64,000 nucleotides of DNA from NCBI GenBank assembly GCA_947175195.1, contig CAMWLQ010000005.1:50303-114302 (forward strand). Reading direction: 5' to 3'. This document shows, piece by piece, positions 42,283 through 51,553 of the stretch. Position 1 is the first letter of the stretch. Each line of letters starts with the position of its first letter. The DNA is from an uncultured Clostridia bacterium. Its GTDB lineage: Bacteria; Bacillota; Clostridia; Christensenellales; Pumilibacteraceae. Made by a program: the position numbers and the translations under genes. Under the pieces are notes generated by a model. That model was not told the origin of the DNA, did no database searches, and saw only the letters and a program-made list of their open reading frames with translations.

Positions 42283-44169
42283 TTAAAGTGCGTTTGTATC
42301 GACGCGCATTGCGGGCGCGATACCGACTTGCACGGAACTGACCTTCGAGCTGGAAACCATACCGCTCATCGAGCCCGTGTCTACATGTATAGCGCTGTCC
42401 CACATAGGTGAACGCATCCACCATATGCCGCAGCCCGCCCAAACAATCGAGTCGCTCGTGTGCGCTCCTATCGCACGCGCATAGTCGCTGACGAGCAGCA
42501 TGCGCGCGTCATCGGACGTCGCTCCGTCGGTAATAAACCAATACTCGGTGTTGTATGCGTCCCTGTTGCTTAAAAGGAAAATCTTGTCTTGAGTGTTTTC
42601 GCATACGTACGGGTTTTCCGAATATCCGGTGGTATCGACACCGTTGTTCACCGTTGTGGTTTTGATGTTGTTCTTTTCGGTCGAGTTGAACGCGGTCGAA
42701 TAGAACGTGCCGTTAAGCCACGCGCGTATATCGCTGTGTTCGTAGTTGGAGGGGTACACCGTGGCGCCGCCTATCTCTCGGCTGTCCTCGCCGTTGTAGT
42801 ACGCACCGTGGTCTATTATGCTGTCACAGAAAAGCATGGTGCTGCCGTTGCTGTGCTCCAACACACGCCATTTAATCGGCTCGACTTTAAAGTAGTATTC
42901 GGTGCCGCTCGTTATCCATTCGCCGTTGGAGAACTTAGTTCTGAATCCCTGATAATACACGAACGGCGTAGCCGTGACTTTGGCATACTTTGCGCCGTCG
43001 CTGCCGGTATAATATCCGTTAGCGTCGGCAGCGCCGCTCACCGTTACGTCCTCAGCCTTCAAGGTTTGAGGATACTCGCCGAAATTAACGTATTGACCTT
43101 CCAGCGGCACGGAACGCGTGTACGCACAAACGGAACATGTGTTGCCGTTAAATTCGTGCGCGCCGTAGCCGTCACTTTCCTCTATGGCAATCGAGTCGCC
43201 GCAGGTCGACACATGCCAGTGGTGAGTTTTGTTATTTGACCACTGCGCCGCAAACGTATGCTCATGCGCAAACGTATGAGTTTTCGTCGCCGCAGGCGAA
43301 TCGTTATAGCCGGATGCTTTGGCGATTACCGTATATGTTCTTTCGGCGCCGTCAGGAATGGAAAAGCCGTTTGCCGCAAGGTCTATGCTGTTGGTGTTTA
43401 CCGTCACCGTTTTGGTGCCGTCGGATACCGTGTAGCTTGTTGCGTTGGTAACATTCGACCACGTCAATATTCCACTGCCGACAAAAAGTCCGGTCGGCAT
43501 GGCAAGCGTTGTGGGCTGAGGCGGCGTGTATGTATACGTATACGGTGCTGCAGCCGAATCGGTATAGCCGTCCGCCTTGGCAACAACCGTGTATGTAATA
43601 CTGCCGCTCGTGGGAACGGTCAATCCGTTTGCGGCAAGATCGATGCTGTTGGTGCTCACCGATACCGTTTTGGTGCCGTCGGATACCGTGTAGCTTGTCG
43701 CACCCTGAACTTTGTTCCACGACAACGTGCCGTTGCGCATGGCAAAGCCCGTCGGGGTCGCAAGCGTGCCGGGCTGAGGCGGCGGGATTTCCCCGGGCGT
43801 GAATGTGTACGTCGTCGTCGCCGAATCCTTATAGCCGGTGGCTCGCGCAACAATAGTCACGGTCAAGCTGCCGGAAACATATTCTACGTTGTTAAACACC
43901 GCTTGCGTCGTAGGCGCGTTGCATACATACTGCGCCGTACCGAACGTGACCACGTATTTCTCGGCGGACTCGACTGCGCCCCATTGCACCGTTAACTGCG
44001 TGCCGTTGAGCGACGCGGAAATCGAACTTTGCGCCACCGCCGCAAGACGGTTGTCGTTGGGCGTCTTATCTAAGTTGGGCGCATCGATTGTCGCGCAACC
44101 TATTACGCCGAACAATAACATCGCCGTTATCAAAAGCCCTGTGACAAGACCCTTTAACGATCTTCTCAT
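42283..44169 (-). CDS. Lipoprotein with Fn3-like repeats and DUF6273 domain
   Basis: 628 residues. Signal peptide with lipobox GVIGC (Cys about 25). Three Fn3-like modules follow; the second and third are near-duplicates, sharing LATPTGF/LAMPTGL, LSWNKVQGATSYTVSDGTK and the STNSIDLAANG segment. A Cys/His-containing linker (HHWHVSTCGD ... CSVCAYTRS) precedes a C-terminal DUF6273 domain (VNFGEYPQT, IKWRVL, SDIRAWLNGTFY, IFLLSNRDAY, WWMRSP). DUF6273 is common on surface proteins of gut Firmicutes and may bind carbohydrate; unproven. The ATG at 44169 has GGGAGGA upstream. Confidence 0.87.
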   Translation of the reverse strand: MRRSLKGLVTGLLITAMLLFGVIGCATIDAPNLDKTPNDNRLAAVAQSSISASLNGTQLTVQWGAVESAEKYVVTFGTAQYVCNAPTTQAVFNNVEYVSGSLTVTIVARATGYKDSATTTYTFTPGEIPPPQPGTLATPTGFAMRNGTLSWNKVQGATSYTVSDGTKTVSVSTNSIDLAANGLTVPTSGSITYTVVAKADGYTDSAAAPYTYTYTPPQPTTLAMPTGLFVGSGILTWSNVTNATSYTVSDGTKTVTVNTNSIDLAANGFSIPDGAERTYTVIAKASGYNDSPAATKTHTFAHEHTFAAQWSNNKTHHWHVSTCGDSIAIEESDGYGAHEFNGNTCSVCAYTRSVPLEGQYVNFGEYPQTLKAEDVTVSGAADANGYYTGSDGAKYAKVTATPFVYYQGFRTKFSNGEWITSGTEYYFKVEPIKWRVLEHSNGSTMLFCDSIIDHGAYYNGEDSREIGGATVYPSNYEHSDIRAWLNGTFYSTAFNSTEKNNIKTTTVNNGVDTTGYSENPYVCENTQDKIFLLSNRDAYNTEYWFITDGATSDDARMLLVSDYARAIGAHTSDSIVWAGCGIWWMRSPMWDSAIHVDTGSMSGMVSSSKVSSVQVGIAPAMRVDTNAL

Positions 44170-44293
44170 CACTATATCCTCCCATATCAATATGCATTTG
44201 TTTGAATATTTTATCACAGCCCAAACACAGTGTCAAGATATTTAACATAATTTGTGCATTAAAATATGGTGCATGTATTGAAGACAAGTTTGC

Positions 44294-44869
44294 TCAGAAC
44301 TGCTTACTAAGGGCTTTTATCTTTGCCTGCTTGCGAAGTTGTTTCAATAACTGTTTTGGAGCCAAATCATGGCGGTTTTCCTGAATATTCAAAATATACA
44401 AATATTCCCCGCTAAGTAAGCTCCTTTCAATAGTATGCAGCTCCACTATTGCCTCTTGAGATTTTATCGGATTGTCGGATAAATAATACTCAATATCAAG
44501 CCTGTCTATAAATTCGTTTGTAGCAGCTTTGTCGGACGCATCGTCACCTACCAAACTCGCAATGGACTTTCGCAGTGTGGACACTGTACCATTCTTCACG
44601 CGATTATCGGTATGTTTATCGTTTACATGCCAGTTAAGTCGTTTCCTAAGCGACTCTTTAATCGCCACTCCGACATATATACAGTACTTTCCGTCTTTTT
44701 GCTCAAGCGAATTAACAATGTCGTCAAATTGCATATTAAGCTTGCTTAAAATATTAAGTATCTCACCCTTGCCAGCCCACCATTTGTAATAACCGGGCTT
44801 ATTATTGGGAATCGCATATAAATTCGCCTTATCTCTCAATGCAATCGCATTAACGCTAATACCTTGCAT
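44294..44869 (-). CDS. GIY-YIG-like nuclease domain protein
   Basis: 191 residues. An N-terminal GYYKWW and central YCIYVGVAIKESLRKRLNWHV resemble the GIY and YIG strands and the Arg helix of GIY-YIG endonucleases, followed by STLRKSIASL as in DUF-type standalone members. A candidate catalytic Glu occurs in ATNEFIDRLDIEYY. The ATG at 44869 has AGAGGA upstream. It lies 32 bp after the DUF6884 gene in the AT-rich block, so a two-gene unit is likely. DNA cleavage is inferred from the fold. Confidence 0.75.
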   Translation of the reverse strand: MQGISVNAIALRDKANLYAIPNNKPGYYKWWAGKGEILNILSKLNMQFDDIVNSLEQKDGKYCIYVGVAIKESLRKRLNWHVNDKHTDNRVKNGTVSTLRKSIASLVGDDASDKAATNEFIDRLDIEYYLSDNPIKSQEAIVELHTIERSLLSGEYLYILNIQENRHDLAPKQLLKQLRKQAKIKALSKQF

Positions 44870-44901
44870 AATTATCCTCTGTTATGATTGAAAATCTATA
44901 G

Positions 44902-45327
44902 CTAATTATTATCGGCATTTACGTGTTTCAAAAACGCTAATTGTTTGCCTATTGACCCGACGTTTTCCATCGGGATTATGTAGTTCGATAAATGGGGGAT
45001 CAAATACTTTCTATACACGGCTCCCGCCAAAATTATATACTTGTCAGTTTGCGGATCGGCTACAATATTCAGCTCCGAACAAACATTGTTTGCCCACGAT
45101 ATCAGCTCTTGTTTACTCTTTTTCAATAATGTTTCGTTGTACGGCTCGATTATTTTATTCTCGTCAAGCAGCCCATGTTTGGCGGACAAAATGTACACCT
45201 TTTCTGCACCCAGCTTTTTAGCATAGGCATATGAGCCATTAAATAACGGGCTTATGTACATATCTTTTGCTTTACAAGCATATTTGTTTTTACTTGCACA
45301 GCAAGCAATTAATGCAATAGTTTGCAT
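44902..45327 (-). CDS. DUF6884 protein
   Basis: 141 residues matching the pattern of DUF6884: IALIACCASKNKYACKAKDMY, LFNGSYAYAKK, VYILSAKHGLL, PYNETL. The fold is thought to be related to nucleoside deoxyribosyltransferase-like Rossmann proteins; the Cys-Cys-x-x-Lys and SAKHGLL motifs are the probable active site. Often found in mobile or defence regions. The ATG at 45327 has TGGAGGG upstream. Partner of the GIY-YIG gene. Confidence 0.8.
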   Translation of the reverse strand: MQTIALIACCASKNKYACKAKDMYISPLFNGSYAYAKKLGAEKVYILSAKHGLLDENKIIEPYNETLLKKSKQELISWANNVCSELNIVADPQTDKYIILAGAVYRKYLIPHLSNYIIPMENVGSIGKQLAFLKHVNADNN

Positions 45328-45429
45328 TATTTATACCCTCCATTATAGATATAGACCACCCACAAGAGCCCGCCCATCGAGCGCTAAACTCGCCACTAAT
45401 TACTAGATTAATATTGTACTAAAATAATA

Positions 45430-47079
45430 TTAAAAAATTTGTAATGTTTTATATAAGCCCCTATGTAACACTATATTTTCTTTCAAATTAAATCTAGCAT
45501 CTGCATATGAAAATTTAAATAAATATTGTCCTTTCATTGACGGAACATTTCCAATAACGTTATAATTAAATAAAATACCTAATACATTTTCCGCACCAAT
45601 ATCTTGTATCGCATTTTTCGAAACCTCTTTATGATACTCTTCTATAAAAATGTTGGGATTAAAGCTTTGTTTTCTTATTGCAGAAAAAATCGGTAATATT
45701 TTATCAATATCCGGCAAAACAGGAAAAATCTCATCTATAAGTTCTTGTTTTAAATAATCTGAAAATTTGGAATCTGCCAGCTTAATAATATCACTTGTTA
45801 CATAATTTAAATGTCTTCTTCTTGTTTCTTCTACACATATTTTTATATACTTAATAAAATCACGCGGTCGCCACTGTGTACTGCGTGCCATATATGAAAA
45901 TACACTCATATGATTACTTTTCCTATTTCCAGTTGAGATAGATTTTACACTAAAAATTTTATTAAATTCATTCTCAAATACAAGATCTTCAACTGGAGCA
46001 TTTGAGTCATATGTTTTAGCAATTCTATAAGCTAACATATCTTTGATTTTGTCTAAATTCCATTCAAGTTCTAATAAATACTCACTCCATTTATTTTTAT
46101 CAGCATCAGTTAATTGATTATAAATATCAGTTCTAAGAAAAACTATTGGCTTTATATTTGTTGTACTAACCGTTTGCTTAATATATTGAATTGCCTTAAA
46201 CAAACTAGTAATCATACTTATATAACGCTTTCTTTCTTTATCATCAATAAAGTCTTTATAATCTTCATCTAATTCGTCAAACAATAGAAAATATTTATCA
46301 TTTAATACTGCCGGCTTGAGGATTTCTTTAAACATTTCTAATTGAACCGTCCAAGCAATATCATCTTTTGCTTTACTAAAACCTATATCAAAACCATTTC
46401 CTAACACACTTACTCCTATACTAAACTCATCAATTTTCTTAATTAATTTATTCGTTTTTATGTCAGATGCATTTAAACACTTTTTTAGTTTTTCTTTTAA
46501 TTTTTTGTCAATCTCGTTAGAGTTTATAAGCATAGTTGCTAGTTGTCGATAGATGATTAATTGCCATATAGAAATATATTGATTTGGTTGTACATAATCG
46601 CTATCGTCACATTCATATAATAAATTAAACGGGAAACTTTTAAATGACATTTTTAAAGAGTGTTCTGCGCCCTTATTAGAATGTAGCAAATTTTTTACAA
46701 TGGCAGATTTACCCGTGCCCTTCCTTCCTATGACATAAAGAACTTGACCATCTTTTATCTTATCCACTTCTTTGACTGAATAAAAATAATCACCATTCTC
46801 ATTAGTTGCCTCGATGCTCCAATGTTCTATTTTATTTAAGAACTCATCTTGATTTTTAATATTATTGTTAGATGATGATTGATAAAATTTACTTACTTTT
46901 AAAATTTTATTGCCAATAGTGCTGTCAAAACTTATTATTTCACCCGATTGAAAATCGCTCATCCTATTAATATCAAGCGCCCTGGAATCAAAATAGTATT
47001 CTGTCCCATCTGCACCAATAACTTTGGCAAACGCTAAACCATTATTGCTTATTCCTATGTATTTTATTATTCCTATCAT
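45430..47079 (-). CDS. P-loop ATPase with N-terminal OB/cold-shock-like domain, linked to a restriction-modification system
   Basis: 549 residues. Residues 1-65 look like a cold-shock/OB fold (GIIKYIGISNNGLAFAKVIG; EIISFDSTIGNKILKVSKF). A STAND/KAP-like P-loop domain follows with Walker A GRKGTGKSAIVK (near 118), Walker B FLLFDELDEDY (near 270) and sensor PIVFLRTDIYNQL (near 315); this resembles the Sll1717-type P-loop family. A helical C-terminal region follows. It starts 16 bp after the HaeIII-like endonuclease stop, so it is probably part of the same operon and perhaps a third, nucleotide-dependent defence component. Very AT-rich. Confidence 0.78.
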   Translation of the reverse strand: MIGIIKYIGISNNGLAFAKVIGADGTEYYFDSRALDINRMSDFQSGEIISFDSTIGNKILKVSKFYQSSSNNNIKNQDEFLNKIEHWSIEATNENGDYFYSVKEVDKIKDGQVLYVIGRKGTGKSAIVKNLLHSNKGAEHSLKMSFKSFPFNLLYECDDSDYVQPNQYISIWQLIIYRQLATMLINSNEIDKKLKEKLKKCLNASDIKTNKLIKKIDEFSIGVSVLGNGFDIGFSKAKDDIAWTVQLEMFKEILKPAVLNDKYFLLFDELDEDYKDFIDDKERKRYISMITSLFKAIQYIKQTVSTTNIKPIVFLRTDIYNQLTDADKNKWSEYLLELEWNLDKIKDMLAYRIAKTYDSNAPVEDLVFENEFNKIFSVKSISTGNRKSNHMSVFSYMARSTQWRPRDFIKYIKICVEETRRRHLNYVTSDIIKLADSKFSDYLKQELIDEIFPVLPDIDKILPIFSAIRKQSFNPNIFIEEYHKEVSKNAIQDIGAENVLGILFNYNVIGNVPSMKGQYLFKFSYADARFNLKENIVLHRGLYKTLQIF

Positions 47080-47095
47080 AATTACTCCTTTCTAA

Positions 47096-48049
47096 TTAAT
47101 TCCATTTGCAATCTATTGATATAATAGCGGCAGGCATACCGACAATTTGTATATCAAATTTAAGACTTGTTTCTACTTTTGTAGAGGCATTATGTATTCT
47201 AAAACTGAATTGCCAGCCGCCGTCCATATAAAGTTCAACCGTATTGGTACTATTCGGCTTAAATTCCAAACTGACAATGCGAGTAGGTAAATACGCAATC
47301 GGCACCTTCCGGTTTGGCTTTAATACTTTACTCGGCTGGTTTAACTTTCCGTGTAAATTATAAGTTTGAATTTGCGTAATGCGTTTACTATCAATGCTGA
47401 TAACTTTGTAAAAATCAAACTCCCCGAGTAGATATTCTACCATTTTTTTAGGCACTTCGAAATTTAAACAATTACTGCGCTTAATCTCATCCATAAATGC
47501 TTGCAAAAGCGGAACATAAACCTCCTTGTCTTTTTGCGGTAAATCGCTCCATTTCTTTTTGCTGTCTTTTTGTGTTTTTAGATATTCGAATATCGGCTTT
47601 ATATCACTCCAGTATTTATCGGAGCAAGGCATCCCAAACCACTTATGTCCGAAATCCAACGACTTTGCCAAGCGGCTATGCTTAACGGCAAAATGATTAT
47701 GCTTAATACTTAAACCGATTTCCCATTGCACATCTTTGCGACTGATTACAATATCTCGAACATCGCCGTCTTTGCCTTCCTTATCTGTTTGTATTTGCAA
47801 TTTCAACAAATCATCGCTTTGCTCAACTATCATAGGCTCCATATCAAATATAGTTGAGACTACAGACTCTGCGCTTTCGGTCAATACATTTTGAAGAGTT
47901 TCCGCAATTAAAGACCACGCATGAAATGCGGCGCTATATGCACTGTTATGTACGATTTCCACACTGCGTAATTTGCTTATCTCATTATATAACGTTGTTA
48001 TACAAATGTATTCATAAGCTCGTCCTTGATTGTTGCTTTGCTCGCTCAT
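47096..48049 (-). CDS. HaeIII-family type II restriction endonuclease
   Basis: 317 residues. The N-terminus [14 protein letters not shown] is characteristic of R.HaeIII relatives, and GDVRDIVI...[11 protein letters not shown] supplies the Asp, Glu and Lys of a PD-(D/E)xK-like site. Recognition of GGCC is predicted, because the adjacent methyltransferase is a close M.HaeIII homologue. Its start overlaps the methylase end by 4 bp (ATGA). Recognition is inference from the pair. Confidence 0.9.
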   Translation of the reverse strand: MSEQSNNQGRAYEYICITTLYNEISKLRSVEIVHNSAYSAAFHAWSLIAETLQNVLTESAESVVSTIFDMEPMIVEQSDDLLKLQIQTDKEGKDGDVRDIVISRKDVQWEIGLSIKHNHFAVKHSRLAKSLDFGHKWFGMPCSDKYWSDIKPIFEYLKTQKDSKKKWSDLPQKDKEVYVPLLQAFMDEIKRSNCLNFEVPKKMVEYLLGEFDFYKVISIDSKRITQIQTYNLHGKLNQPSKVLKPNRKVPIAYLPTRIVSLEFKPNSTNTVELYMDGGWQFSFRIHNASTKVETSLKFDIQIVGMPAAIISIDCKWN

Positions 48050-49050
48050 GCTATTTCTCCTATGCGTTCTAATGCCGATTTAATGGCTATTGCTATCTCG
48101 TACGCCAAATTGATCGGCACGGCGTTACCAATCATTTTATAGGCATCATTGGTATTGGTATATATAAACTTGAATGAGTCAGGAAAACCCTGTATGCGTG
48201 CTATCTCTCGGATAGTCATTCGACGATATAGATTCTCTTTCCCCTTGACAAATTCTCTTATATTTTGTTCTACAAAAACCATTTTAGGCGCTTGCGGGTG
48301 TAATTGACATTGCCGACCCGATGCTTGAACAGTAAAGGCTGGCTCATCCCATGATTTAACCCTATTTCTACTCATAAAAATCGGAGAATACGCCCCAACA
48401 AAATATTCGTTATTATTTACAGCCTGAGGATTATGACAGTTTTTTGATGCTGCAGGAACAGCAGTAAATTGCAAATCCCAAATTACGTCGCGGAGTGTTA
48501 ATTTATTTTTGTGGAATGTAGAGCCTTCCGGAAACTTAAAATCGATATTTAAATCATTTCTAAATCCTATATAAAATACGCGTTTTCTTTCTTGAGCTAC
48601 ACCGTAATCCTTCGCATTGACCAATGTAATAGAAACATCATACCCGCAATTTTTAAAAGTTTGAATAATGTTTGCTACTGCTTGCTTATGCCGATTGGCA
48701 AGCATTCCACTAACATTTTCTGCAAGAAAAAATTTTGGTTGTTTGCTTTTTAAAATACGAATATACTCATAAAACAATTTACCACGCGCATCTTCAATCC
48801 CGCGTAATGCACCCGCCTCTGACCAAGATTGACACGGTGGACCGCCGATTATTCCGTCAATATCGTTAGGAAAGTCATTTTCATTTATATGCCGAATATC
48901 ACCCTTAATCAATCTTGTATTAGGGTGATTGGCAATAAAAGTGTCCCATATAGTAGGGTCATATTCGTTTGCGACAGGGATTTCAAATCCGGCTTTTTCA
49001 AAGCCTAAGTCGAGCCCTCCACAACCGCTAAATAAGCTTATGACATTCAA
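48046..49050 (-). CDS. HaeIII-like DNA (cytosine-5)-methyltransferase
   Basis: 334 residues with all C5-MTase motifs: [13 protein letters not shown] (SAM binding), [10 protein letters not shown] with catalytic Cys73, [25 protein letters not shown], and a target-recognition region with [18 protein letters not shown] and [10 protein letters not shown], followed by [15 protein letters not shown]. The recognition region is nearly identical to M.HaeIII, so modification of the inner C of GGCC is predicted. The only usable initiator is a TTG at 49050 with GGAG 10 nt upstream. Protects the host from the endonuclease that follows. Confidence 0.94.
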   Translation of the reverse strand: MNVISLFSGCGGLDLGFEKAGFEIPVANEYDPTIWDTFIANHPNTRLIKGDIRHINENDFPNDIDGIIGGPPCQSWSEAGALRGIEDARGKLFYEYIRILKSKQPKFFLAENVSGMLANRHKQAVANIIQTFKNCGYDVSITLVNAKDYGVAQERKRVFYIGFRNDLNIDFKFPEGSTFHKNKLTLRDVIWDLQFTAVPAASKNCHNPQAVNNNEYFVGAYSPIFMSRNRVKSWDEPAFTVQASGRQCQLHPQAPKMVFVEQNIREFVKGKENLYRRMTIREIARIQGFPDSFKFIYTNTNDAYKMIGNAVPINLAYEIAIAIKSALERIGEIA

Positions 49051-49080
49051 CCAACATTTTCTCCATAGTTAACTCTATAT

Positions 49081-49122
49081 AAAAACCTAAAACGTGCTTA
49101 TGCTTGCTCGTTTTAGGTTTTT
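49081..49122 (-). terminator. tRNA-Ser terminator
   Basis: 14-bp stem AAAAACCTAAAACG / CGTTTTAGGTTTTT, 14-nt loop, T run on the minus strand, directly after the tRNA CCA. It separates the tRNA from the restriction-modification genes. Confidence 0.88.
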
Positions 49123-49124
49123 AC

Positions 49125-49215
49125 TGGCGGAGAAGGCGGGATTTGAACCCGCGCTCCGTGTTACCGAACTACTCCCTTAGCAGGGGAGCCCCTTGAGCCA
49201 CTTGGGTACTTCTCC
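49125..49215 (-). tRNA. tRNA-Ser (anticodon GCT)
   Basis: 91 nt with encoded CCA and the long variable arm typical of Ser tRNAs. Acceptor GGAGAAG pairs with CTTCTCC. Anticodon stem CTCCC/GGGAG, loop CTGCTAA, anticodon GCT (codons AGC/AGU). T loop GGTTCAAATCC. The AT-rich defence cassette begins immediately downstream, though no duplicated tRNA end is seen. Confidence 0.96.
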
Positions 49216-49226
49216 ATTCGCTGTAC

Positions 49227-49255
49227 AGTATACTGTATTGTCGGGTTTTTGTCAA
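49227..49255 (-). promoter_or_regulatory. tRNA-Ser promoter
   Basis: TTGACA (49250-49255), 17 bp, TATACT (49227-49232), about 12 bp before the tRNA 5' end. Confidence 0.82.
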
Positions 49256-49399
49256 GCGTTTTATTGTAAAAGCCGATATTTGCCGTCGCACAGGAGGTTT
49301 TTAATTTTTTTGTCACTCCCCGCGCCCGCCCTGCATAAACCGATAATGTAATCCACCTCCACCAATTCCGTTTACATAAGACAAAGGAGGTGAAGTCAT

Positions 49400-49603
49400 A
49401 TGTTCTTTTTTAACAACTCGTGCTGCTGCAACCGCCAAGTAAAATGTGTGCGGTGCAACTGCCAAGACAACCACGACCACGAGCAGCACAACAACTGCTG
49501 CAAATGCTGCTGCCACAAACAGGTACAGCGCCCCGTTCGTCCGCAATGCTGCTGCCGTTGCTGCAACCGTATGAACAATTACGGCGACAACGACATGGAT
49601 TAA
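49400..49603 (+). CDS. Cysteine-rich microprotein
   Basis: 67 residues with 16 cysteines in clusters: SCCCN, VKCVRCNC, NCCKCCCH, QCCCRCCN. Strong ribosome site AAAGGAGGTG before the ATG and its own terminator make it a real gene. Metallothionein-like metal binding or a disulfide-rich coat-type protein are both possible; no known family is recognised. Confidence 0.75.
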   Translation: MFFFNNSCCCNRQVKCVRCNCQDNHDHEQHNNCCKCCCHKQVQRPVRPQCCCRCCNRMNNYGDNDMD

Positions 49604-49647
49604 CTCTCGCGTCAACGCACTTGCGCAACCGTCGCATATGACGCAAC

Positions 49648-49683
49648 CGCGCCGCTCGATAACCTCGGGCGGCGCGTGTTTTT
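49648..49683 (+). terminator. Terminator after the Cys-rich microprotein
   Basis: GC-rich 8-bp stem CGCGCCGC/GCGGCGCG, 13-nt loop, then TGTTTTT. It may also serve the convergent Fe-S/thioredoxin gene. Confidence 0.75.
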
Positions 49684-49714
49684 GTCGTATTATATGTTGT
49701 TAGTCGGCATGCGG

Positions 49715-51541
49715 TTATTCCTGCACAAATCCGGTCACAAGCGTTTCCAAATCCTCGTAGCTCTTGAACGACTTAGTGTCATTGTAAAGAATTTTACCCT
49801 CGGCGTCCAATATGACCGTCATCGGCCACATGCCCTTGCCGCCCATAGCCAAAAACGTTTGGCACTTTGTCCCGTTCAGCTTATCCTGCGCAAAGTTCAG
49901 CGCCGTATCGGTCCAGCCTTGTTCGGTTATGAATTCCTGCACCGGACGGTCGCCCCTGCCCTGAATGGCAATTACCGTTATTTCGGGATGGTTATCCGCC
50001 AGCTGTATAAAGTACGGTATTTCTTCCACGCACGGCGTGCACCACGTCGCCCAAAAGTTGACTACCGTTATGCTGCCACGAGTTTCGTACAAGTTGATAG
50101 TTCCGTCGGTGTTGTACAGCTCGAGCGTAAAGTCCGGCGCGACGTCGCCCACCTTGTTTCCCGTTTGAACTTGTTCGCCGCCCGGATCCACCGTAGTCGG
50201 CGGAACGTATTCGTCGTCCCTATCCACAAAGTTATAGCATATAAGCGCTGTAATCAGCACGGCGATCGCGGCAACCCATGCCGCAAGCTCCAGCCAAAAA
50301 GTGGTCGGCTTTTTTGTTTTGACCTTTTTGATTTCAGCGGGCGTTTCAGTCGGCTGCTCTATCTCAACCGCCGCCCCGTCGGGTACCGCTACAATCGTCG
50401 CCGCCGTTTCGGTTACGGCGACCGTTGCCGCCACCCCATTCGTCACGCTAATCGTCGAATCAACATTATCCATCGCGGCGGTCGCGCCGATTTTAACCTC
50501 GCCCTCAACGAGCGCAAGCGGTTTTTCCTGCGGTACGGGGTCGCCTATAGAATTGAGGCGAAGGAAAATCTTTGAGCCTTTCCAGCTAATTGCCTTTGTA
50601 GGGCAAACTGCCATACACTCGCCGCAGTTGATACATTCGTGATCGCCGACATGCTTTACGTCCATTTTGCAGTGCGCGACGCACAGTCCGCAGTCGGTGC
50701 AGTTTTCCTTATCTACCGTCACACCGATAAGCGCGAACTTATTGAAAAATCCGTAGATAGCGCCGAGCGGGCAAAAGAACCGACAAAACATGCGGAATAT
50801 AAACACCGACCCGACGATAAACACTATTGCCAGCGAGAATTTCCAAGTGAACTGCCAACCGAGCTGACCGAACAAATTGGAATTGCTCGGATTGATAAGC
50901 AGCATAACCGCGCCGCCGATTGTTCCCGCGGGGCAAATATACTTGCAAAACGCGGGCACAGGCAAATTGCCGATTGCATAAATAAGCGGTATCGCAATCG
51001 CGAGCACGAGTATAACGTACTTAAAGTAAGACAACACGCGAGTGACGCGGCTCTTTTTCAGCTTGGGCGTGCGGATTTTATACAGCCATTCTTGGCACAG
51101 TCCGATGGGGCACAAAAAGCCGCATATAGTACGGGCGAGCATAAGTCCGAACAGCGCGAGTATGCCGAGCACATAGTACGGCGCGCGCGTACCGCTCGCA
51201 GCAAGCGAGTTTTGGAACGCACCCATAGGACACGCACCCACCGCCCCGGGACATGAATAGCAGTTAAGTCCGGGAACGCACATGTACTTGGTGGTTTCGC
51301 TTGTGTAAATCTCGCCTTTGACAAAGCCCTTTATGTTGGCGTTGTACAGCAGCGCGGCGTAAACCTGTATAAGCCTGCGCTTGGTGGGAATGTGATTTTT
51401 AATCCACGCGACAAAGCCCTTGCCCTTGTTAGGATTTTCGGGCTTTTGCGGCAAATTTGCTTTACGCACTGCCCTGCCGACAAAGAACGTAATAAGACCC
51501 ACGGCGAGGAGGATAGATATAACAATGATAGCTACAATCAT
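49715..51541 (-). CDS. NapH/CcoG-type 4Fe-4S membrane protein fused to a TlpA/ResA thioredoxin domain
   Basis: 608 residues. One N-terminal helix, then a polytopic region with conserved Cys motifs (LNCYSCPGAVGACPMG, GFLCPIGLCQEW, CKYICPAG, CRFFCPLGA), two ferredoxin-type clusters (CTDCGLCVAHCKM and CINCGECMAVCPT), an Ala/Val/Thr/Pro linker, another helix (near 410-430) and an extracytoplasmic TlpA domain with ATWCTPC (near 495). It likely passes electrons from cytoplasmic ferredoxin across the membrane to the thioredoxin and on to exported thiol enzymes. The ATG has AGGAGGG upstream; the partner gene at 51554 precedes it by 12 bp. Confidence 0.88.
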   Translation of the reverse strand: MIVAIIVISILLAVGLITFFVGRAVRKANLPQKPENPNKGKGFVAWIKNHIPTKRRLIQVYAALLYNANIKGFVKGEIYTSETTKYMCVPGLNCYSCPGAVGACPMGAFQNSLAASGTRAPYYVLGILALFGLMLARTICGFLCPIGLCQEWLYKIRTPKLKKSRVTRVLSYFKYVILVLAIAIPLIYAIGNLPVPAFCKYICPAGTIGGAVMLLINPSNSNLFGQLGWQFTWKFSLAIVFIVGSVFIFRMFCRFFCPLGAIYGFFNKFALIGVTVDKENCTDCGLCVAHCKMDVKHVGDHECINCGECMAVCPTKAISWKGSKIFLRLNSIGDPVPQEKPLALVEGEVKIGATAAMDNVDSTISVTNGVAATVAVTETAATIVAVPDGAAVEIEQPTETPAEIKKVKTKKPTTFWLELAAWVAAIAVLITALICYNFVDRDDEYVPPTTVDPGGEQVQTGNKVGDVAPDFTLELYNTDGTINLYETRGSITVVNFWATWCTPCVEEIPYFIQLADNHPEITVIAIQGRGDRPVQEFITEQGWTDTALNFAQDKLNGTKCQTFLAMGGKGMWPMTVILDAEGKILYNDTKSFKSYEDLETLVTGFVQE

Positions 51542-51553
51542 ATCGCGCCCTCC

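Noticed and set aside
44170..49215. tRNA-Ser-targeted genomic island with attachment sites
   Set aside because: No copy of the tRNA 3' end was seen near 44.2 kb and no integrase is present, although the block is AT-rich and adjacent to the tRNA.
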